This document shows positions 57,755-64,000 of a DNA stretch of 64,000 nt, in pieces (the first letter of the stretch is position 1; every line of letters starts with the position of its first letter). The DNA is taken from positions 372,001-436,000 of the forward strand of contig NZ_JADOBI010000004.1 of the NCBI RefSeq assembly GCF_015644585.1. The letters are read 5' to 3'. The translations under genes and the position numbers were made by a program. The notes under the pieces were generated by a model. The model worked only from the letters and a program-made list of their open reading frames with translations. It was not told the origin of the DNA and ran no database searches. This stretch comes from Rahnella laticis (GTDB lineage Bacteria > Pseudomonadota > Gammaproteobacteria > Enterobacterales > Enterobacteriaceae).

Positions 57755-59074
57755 TTAACGTTCCCAGTAACTCTCTTCGAGGCTGTCTTCACGTTCAGGA
57801 AGGCCGCGCGTCAGGCGCGGTGAATGCTGGTTCAGTACCTGATAGCTCACACGGTTAGCGTATTTACAGACCTGCGCCAGCGACGAATAGGTCAGATACT
57901 CACGCGCATGTTTGCTGGAGTTGGGCACCGAACTGCGGTGGAATCCGTTCGCCGCGATGTCATGTAACAACGCCGATAATGCGCCATCGCCCGCCCCGTT
58001 GGTGTTCATGATTTTTTCCGGTCCGCCCATATACGGCGCGATGTGCGAATAAATTTTCATCGGCTGCTGGCAGCAGTCGCGGCGCATTGCGCGGCTGAAT
58101 TCATACTGGTTGAATTCGGCAATCGCGCCCGGCAGGAGCGGATGCTGCGTAGTGCGTTTGAATTCCTCTTCGGTATAACTCGCCATAAATAAGCCGTTTG
58201 GCCCGGCGGTACACAACACCAGATCCACCCACTCCAGCGCCTTGTCGGCGGCCATCAGCGGGTCTTTCAGGCCGGTCAGCGCAAAACCCTCGTCTTCGTT
58301 CATCGCCAGAATCGAAACGTGGTCACGCAGGAAATCACGCCAGGCCTGCGGTTCGTCGGCAATGACGTATTGCGTACCGAGCGTTAAGACCACCGGTACC
58401 TGATGTTTTTTCGCGTATTCAATCGCCTGCATTGTCGCTTCCGGCATCGGTTCGCCGGGTTTGCTGCGTAACAGATAGGACGTCAGCAGCAGTGCGGATG
58501 CCCCGGCAATCACCTCTTCCGGCACGCTTGAGGCGCGCAGTTCGTTCATTTTACCCGGGCTGATGGCAAAAGTGCGTTCGCCGGTATCGCTGATCAGCGT
58601 GAAGCAGCGGCCAATTGCGCCGTCAACGCCTTGCAGGTAGTTGAGATCGACACGGCTGGAGGTGTTACACAGATAACGGTAGGCGTAATCGCCAATCTTC
58701 ACGTTGCTGCACATCACGCCGAGCAGGACGGAACGGTCATCGGCCAGTACGGAATAGTTGTGCAGCGTATTACCCACGGTGCCGCCCGCAAACTGATGAG
58801 AAATGAGATCATGACTTCTCAGTTCCTGATAAAGCGCTTCCGACATATCATCATTCAGAATGTTAGATTCGCCGGGTGTCAGCCCGTAGCGGGCCACAAA
58901 ATTTTCATCCACGCGCGCTTCAATATCTACCATGGTCTGGTCTATACCCACGATATAAGACGCGCCGCCTTCTGATTCCGGCTGCATCTCCTGCAACATG
59001 GAATCACGCAATAAAGGGTCACGTGCGCTGACCGGAAAATAGTGTTTCGACTTACGTTTACCAGGAAATTTCAT
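57755..59074 (-). CDS. gsk: Inosine/guanosine kinase
   Basis: 439 aa (E. coli 434). PfkB/ribokinase-fold enzyme that phosphorylates guanosine and inosine in purine salvage. Features: the substrate loop FAGGTVGNTLHNYSVLA, the ATP/catalytic region IMNTNGAGDGALSALLHDIAANGFH with GAGD catalytic Asp, and the N-terminal MKFPGKRKSKHYFPV. Its stop is one base after the PAS-GGDEF gene's stop (convergent). hemH lies upstream on the same strand. Confidence 0.97.
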   Translation of the reverse strand: MKFPGKRKSKHYFPVSARDPLLRDSMLQEMQPESEGGASYIVGIDQTMVDIEARVDENFVARYGLTPGESNILNDDMSEALYQELRSHDLISHQFAGGTVGNTLHNYSVLADDRSVLLGVMCSNVKIGDYAYRYLCNTSSRVDLNYLQGVDGAIGRCFTLISDTGERTFAISPGKMNELRASSVPEEVIAGASALLLTSYLLRSKPGEPMPEATMQAIEYAKKHQVPVVLTLGTQYVIADEPQAWRDFLRDHVSILAMNEDEGFALTGLKDPLMAADKALEWVDLVLCTAGPNGLFMASYTEEEFKRTTQHPLLPGAIAEFNQYEFSRAMRRDCCQQPMKIYSHIAPYMGGPEKIMNTNGAGDGALSALLHDIAANGFHRSSVPNSSKHAREYLTYSSLAQVCKYANRVSYQVLNQHSPRLTRGLPEREDSLEESYWER

Positions 59075-59112
59075 TCATTGTTCTCGGGAAATTCAAAAAG
59101 CTCAGGCTTCAG

Positions 59113-60075
59113 TCAGAAGTGCTGAGTGACCAGCTGTTGCAGCAAATCGATATGCTCGGGCTGGTCGTTTAAGGCGTCAATATATTCGAAGCGCTCGCCG
59201 CCTGCATGAATAAAAATCTCACGGTTCTCTTCTTTGATTTCTTCCAGCGTCTCCAGACAGTCCGCCGCAAATCCCGGGCAGATAATCTGAATGTGCTTAA
59301 CGCCCTGGGCCGGAAGGCCTTTCAGCGTTTCATCGGTATACGGCGTCAGCCAGGGTTCGCGGCCAAAGCGCGACTGGAACGTCAGCATAATTTTGCCGGC
59401 GGGCAGTTGCAGCGCCTCGGTCAGCGCCTGCGCCGTTTCATGGCAGCGTTTTTCATAATCATCACCTTCAGCCACAAAACGTTTCGGGATCCCGTGGAAG
59501 GACAATACCAGACGATCCGGTTCACCATGCTGAGCAAATGAACGTTCGATACTGGCTTTCAGCGCAGAAATGTACGCCGGATGCGTGGCGTAATCGCGGA
59601 TAAAGCTCAGGGAAGGCAGGCGACGCTGGGATTTCAGCACACGCGCTACGCCGTCAAATACGGCCGCGCTGGTGGAACAGGAATATTGCGGGTACAGCGG
59701 CAGAACCACCATTTTCGTTACGCCCTGCGCCAGCAATTTTTCAATCGGCTCTTTCATGCCCGGCTTGCCATAACTCATCGCCAGTTCCACCGGCGTCCCC
59801 GGCAGACGTTCTGCCAGTGCCTTTTGCTGACGGCGGCTAAACACCATCAGAGGCGAACCTTCTTCCATCCAGACCGCTTTATACAGTTTAGAAACGCGCG
59901 GTGAACGCAGGGGCAAAATCACGAAATTCAGAATAGGCCACCACAGCAGACGTGGGGTATCCACAACGCGGATATCACTCAAAAACTCAGCCAGATATTT
60001 TTTAACGGCCTGCGGAGTTGGTGCTTCCGGTGTCCCGAGATTGACCAGAAGGACACCGAATTTGGTCTGCGTCAT
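59113..60075 (-). CDS. hemH: Ferrochelatase
   Basis: 320 aa, E. coli length. Inserts Fe2+ into protoporphyrin IX, the last step of haem synthesis, at the inner membrane. Motifs: [13 protein letters not shown], the metal-site His in [17 protein letters not shown] (His194), and the Glu-rich loop [20 protein letters not shown] (Glu264). ATG 60075 follows TAGGAAATTCCGC. A Fur-like sequence lies about 130 bases upstream, between the adk terminator and hemH. Confidence 0.98.
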   Translation of the reverse strand: MTQTKFGVLLVNLGTPEAPTPQAVKKYLAEFLSDIRVVDTPRLLWWPILNFVILPLRSPRVSKLYKAVWMEEGSPLMVFSRRQQKALAERLPGTPVELAMSYGKPGMKEPIEKLLAQGVTKMVVLPLYPQYSCSTSAAVFDGVARVLKSQRRLPSLSFIRDYATHPAYISALKASIERSFAQHGEPDRLVLSFHGIPKRFVAEGDDYEKRCHETAQALTEALQLPAGKIMLTFQSRFGREPWLTPYTDETLKGLPAQGVKHIQIICPGFAADCLETLEEIKEENREIFIHAGGERFEYIDALNDQPEHIDLLQQLVTQHF

Positions 60076-60205
60076 GCGGAATTTCCTAAATTGAAGGCCC
60101 TGAAGCCAGTGTGAAAAGATGGGCGCCGCCGTTTAACTGAGACGTGGCAAAGTGGCGCACGTCATTGTAACGAAAACAAAGACGATCGGAACAACGGCAA
60201 TAGCT

Positions 60206-60225
60206 ATCAATGCGAATTGTTATTA
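60206..60225. promoter_or_regulatory. Fur-box-like sequence upstream of hemH
   Basis: ATCAATGCGAATTGTTATTA resembles common Fur sites of the form TAATGAGAATTATTATT, matching 14 of 17 positions in my alignment by eye. It lies 131 bases before hemH, past the adk terminator, so it could link haem synthesis to iron. Needs matrix scoring. Confidence 0.4.
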
Positions 60226-60250
60226 ATGCCCGCCATACTTCGGGTTGCAG

Positions 60251-60282
60251 AAAAACAAACGGGGCGACCGAAGTCACCCCGT
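60251..60282 (-). terminator. Terminator of adk
   Basis: ACGGGGCGAC and GTCACCCCGT pair (one G-U) around CGAA on the plus strand, UUCG on the transcript; the adk-strand stem is followed by TTTGTTTTT. Confidence 0.9.
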
Positions 60283-60304
60283 GATAGTGCAGAACTTGTG
60301 AGGA

Positions 60305-63038
<2,734 letters not shown>

Positions 63039-63090
63039 CAAATTACCTCAATCCAGATACTGTTAGTGACCAAATCAGACGTTGAGGAGT

Positions 63091-63119
63091 AAGTGGGGTT
63101 ATGGGCCGGAGTTTTCAAG
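63091..63119 (-). promoter_or_regulatory. Sigma-32 promoter of htpG
   Basis: On the minus strand CTTGAAA (63119-63113) and CCCCACTT (63098-63091) are separated by 14 bases, matching the heat-shock consensus CTTGAAA-N13-15-CCCCATNT, 53 bases before the htpG ATG. Confidence 0.88.
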
Positions 63120-63157
63120 CATAAGGGAAAATTTTTAAGAAGAAATGCAGAGGGATA

Positions 63158-63194
63158 GCAGAAATAAAGCCGGGCGCAACAAGGCGCACCCGGC
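63158..63194 (-). terminator. Terminator of recR
   Basis: GCCGGGCGC pairs with GCGCACCCGGC (one bulge) right after the recR stop; TTTATTTCT follows on the minus strand. It insulates the htpG promoter. Confidence 0.75.
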
Positions 63195-63202
63195 GATAAC
63201 AG

Positions 63203-63807
63203 TCAGAACCGGAAGGGATTGCGCCCGGCGAGAGAATGCGACAGCGTAGTGCCGTCAACCATATCCAGCTCGCCACCGACCGGCACACCGTGCGCGATAC
63301 GGCTCGCCAGCACGCCATACTGGCCGCACATTTCTGCGATGTAGTTAGCGGTCGCTTCACCTTCAACCGTCGGGTTAGTCGCCAGAATCACTTCCTGGAT
63401 GTTTTCACTCTCCAGACGCTCTTCCAGACGGCCTAGACCAATATCGTCCGGCCCGATGCCATCCAGCGGTGACAGGTGGCCCATCAGCACAAAATAGCGA
63501 CCGGAAAACTGACCGGTTTGTTCTATCGCGTGAATGTCCGCCGGGCTTTCGACCACGCAAATCTGGCCGTTCTCTTTACGCCGTGGATTGGCGCAAATCG
63601 TACAGATTTCCTGCTCGGTAAAAGTACGGCAATCGGCACAGTGACCGATTTCAGACATGGCGCGCGTTAAAGACTGCGCCAGCCGCATTCCGCCGCTGCG
63701 ATCGCGTTGCAGCAGCTGGAATGCCATACGCTGCGCTGACTTCGGGCCCACGCCCGGCAGGCAACGCAACGCCTCCATTAAAGATTCAAGGAGAGGGCTG
63801 GTTTGCA

Positions 63808-63808
<1 letters not shown>
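63203..63808 (-). CDS. recR: Recombination mediator RecR
   Basis: 201 aa, E. coli length. With RecO/RecF loads RecA at single-stranded gaps. Helix-hairpin-helix [17 protein letters not shown], a four-cysteine zinc finger ([20 protein letters not shown]) and a Toprim domain ([21 protein letters not shown]) are all seen. Its ATG overlaps the ybaB stop (ATGA), giving the conserved (dnaX)-ybaB-recR operon. Confidence 0.98.

Positions 63809-64000
<192 letters not shown>

Overview
The window reads as chromosomal core DNA of a gamma-proteobacterium of the order Enterobacterales. Gene content, gene order and protein sequences resemble Escherichia coli throughout, with blocks matching the E. coli dapE-to-yfgG and ybbP-to-recR regions. 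Features such as MgtE, a MiaE hydroxylase, ERIC repeats and several departures from E. coli synteny point to a Yersiniaceae-type genome (Rahnella, Ewingella or Rouxiella-like). That genus guess is inference from memory, not a search. No rRNA, tRNA, prophage, insertion sequence or CRISPR array was recognised.

Layout. 1-4.6 kb: end of yffB, dapE, an M15 peptidase, ypfN, then a two-gene cassette (TPR/ATP-grasp protein plus a SerC paralogue) that is absent from this position in E. coli. 4.6-13.1 kb: ypfH, tmcA, a yeaL-type membrane gene, ypfJ, purC, bamC and dapA leftward, then gcvR and bcp rightward. 13.2-21.3 kb: perM, bepA, arsC-like yfgD, hda, uraA, upp, purM, purN. 21.4-28.4 kb: speG with a structured leader, ppk-ppx, and the phosphodiesterase pdeF. 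28.4-33.9 kb: an AT-rich intergenic region, yfgG, mgtE, a shortened dgcE orthologue, alkA. 33.9-39.4 kb: cysS, ppiB, lpxH, an ERIC repeat fused to the end of miaE, purE-purK and a second ERIC. 39.4-47.0 kb: ybbP-ybbA, tesA, ybbO, cnoX, qmcA-ybbJ, cueR. 47.1-48.8 kb: an oxyanion ABC permease and binding protein under a near-perfect ModE operator, wedged between cueR and copA. 49-64 kb: copA (with an E. coli-like programmed frameshift signal), ybaP, ybaK, fsr, ybaL, a soluble PAS-GGDEF protein, gsk, hemH, adk, htpG, recR and the 3' part of ybaB.

How the genes work together. Purine synthesis and salvage are heavily represented (purC, purM, purN, purE, purK, upp, uraA, gsk, adk), with PurR-type operators before purM and purE. 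Lysine/cell-wall supply is covered by dapA and dapE. Copper control is encoded by cueR and copA, with a MerR-type promoter (19-bp spacer) before copA. Three cyclic-di-GMP enzymes lie within about 32 kb. Envelope maintenance is represented by bamC, bepA, lpxH, qmcA-ybbJ and tesA. Stress functions include htpG with a recognisable sigma-32 promoter, bcp, cnoX, alkA and recR.

Most notable for follow-up: (1) the ATP-grasp/SerC-paralogue cassette of unknown product; (2) the ModE-controlled binding protein and permease without an ATPase; (3) the slippery site and stem in copA predicting a short CopA(Z)-like chaperone; (4) ERIC repeats that form gene 3' ends; (5) an 8-bp tandem repeat before cueR; (6) the hairpin-rich speG leader.
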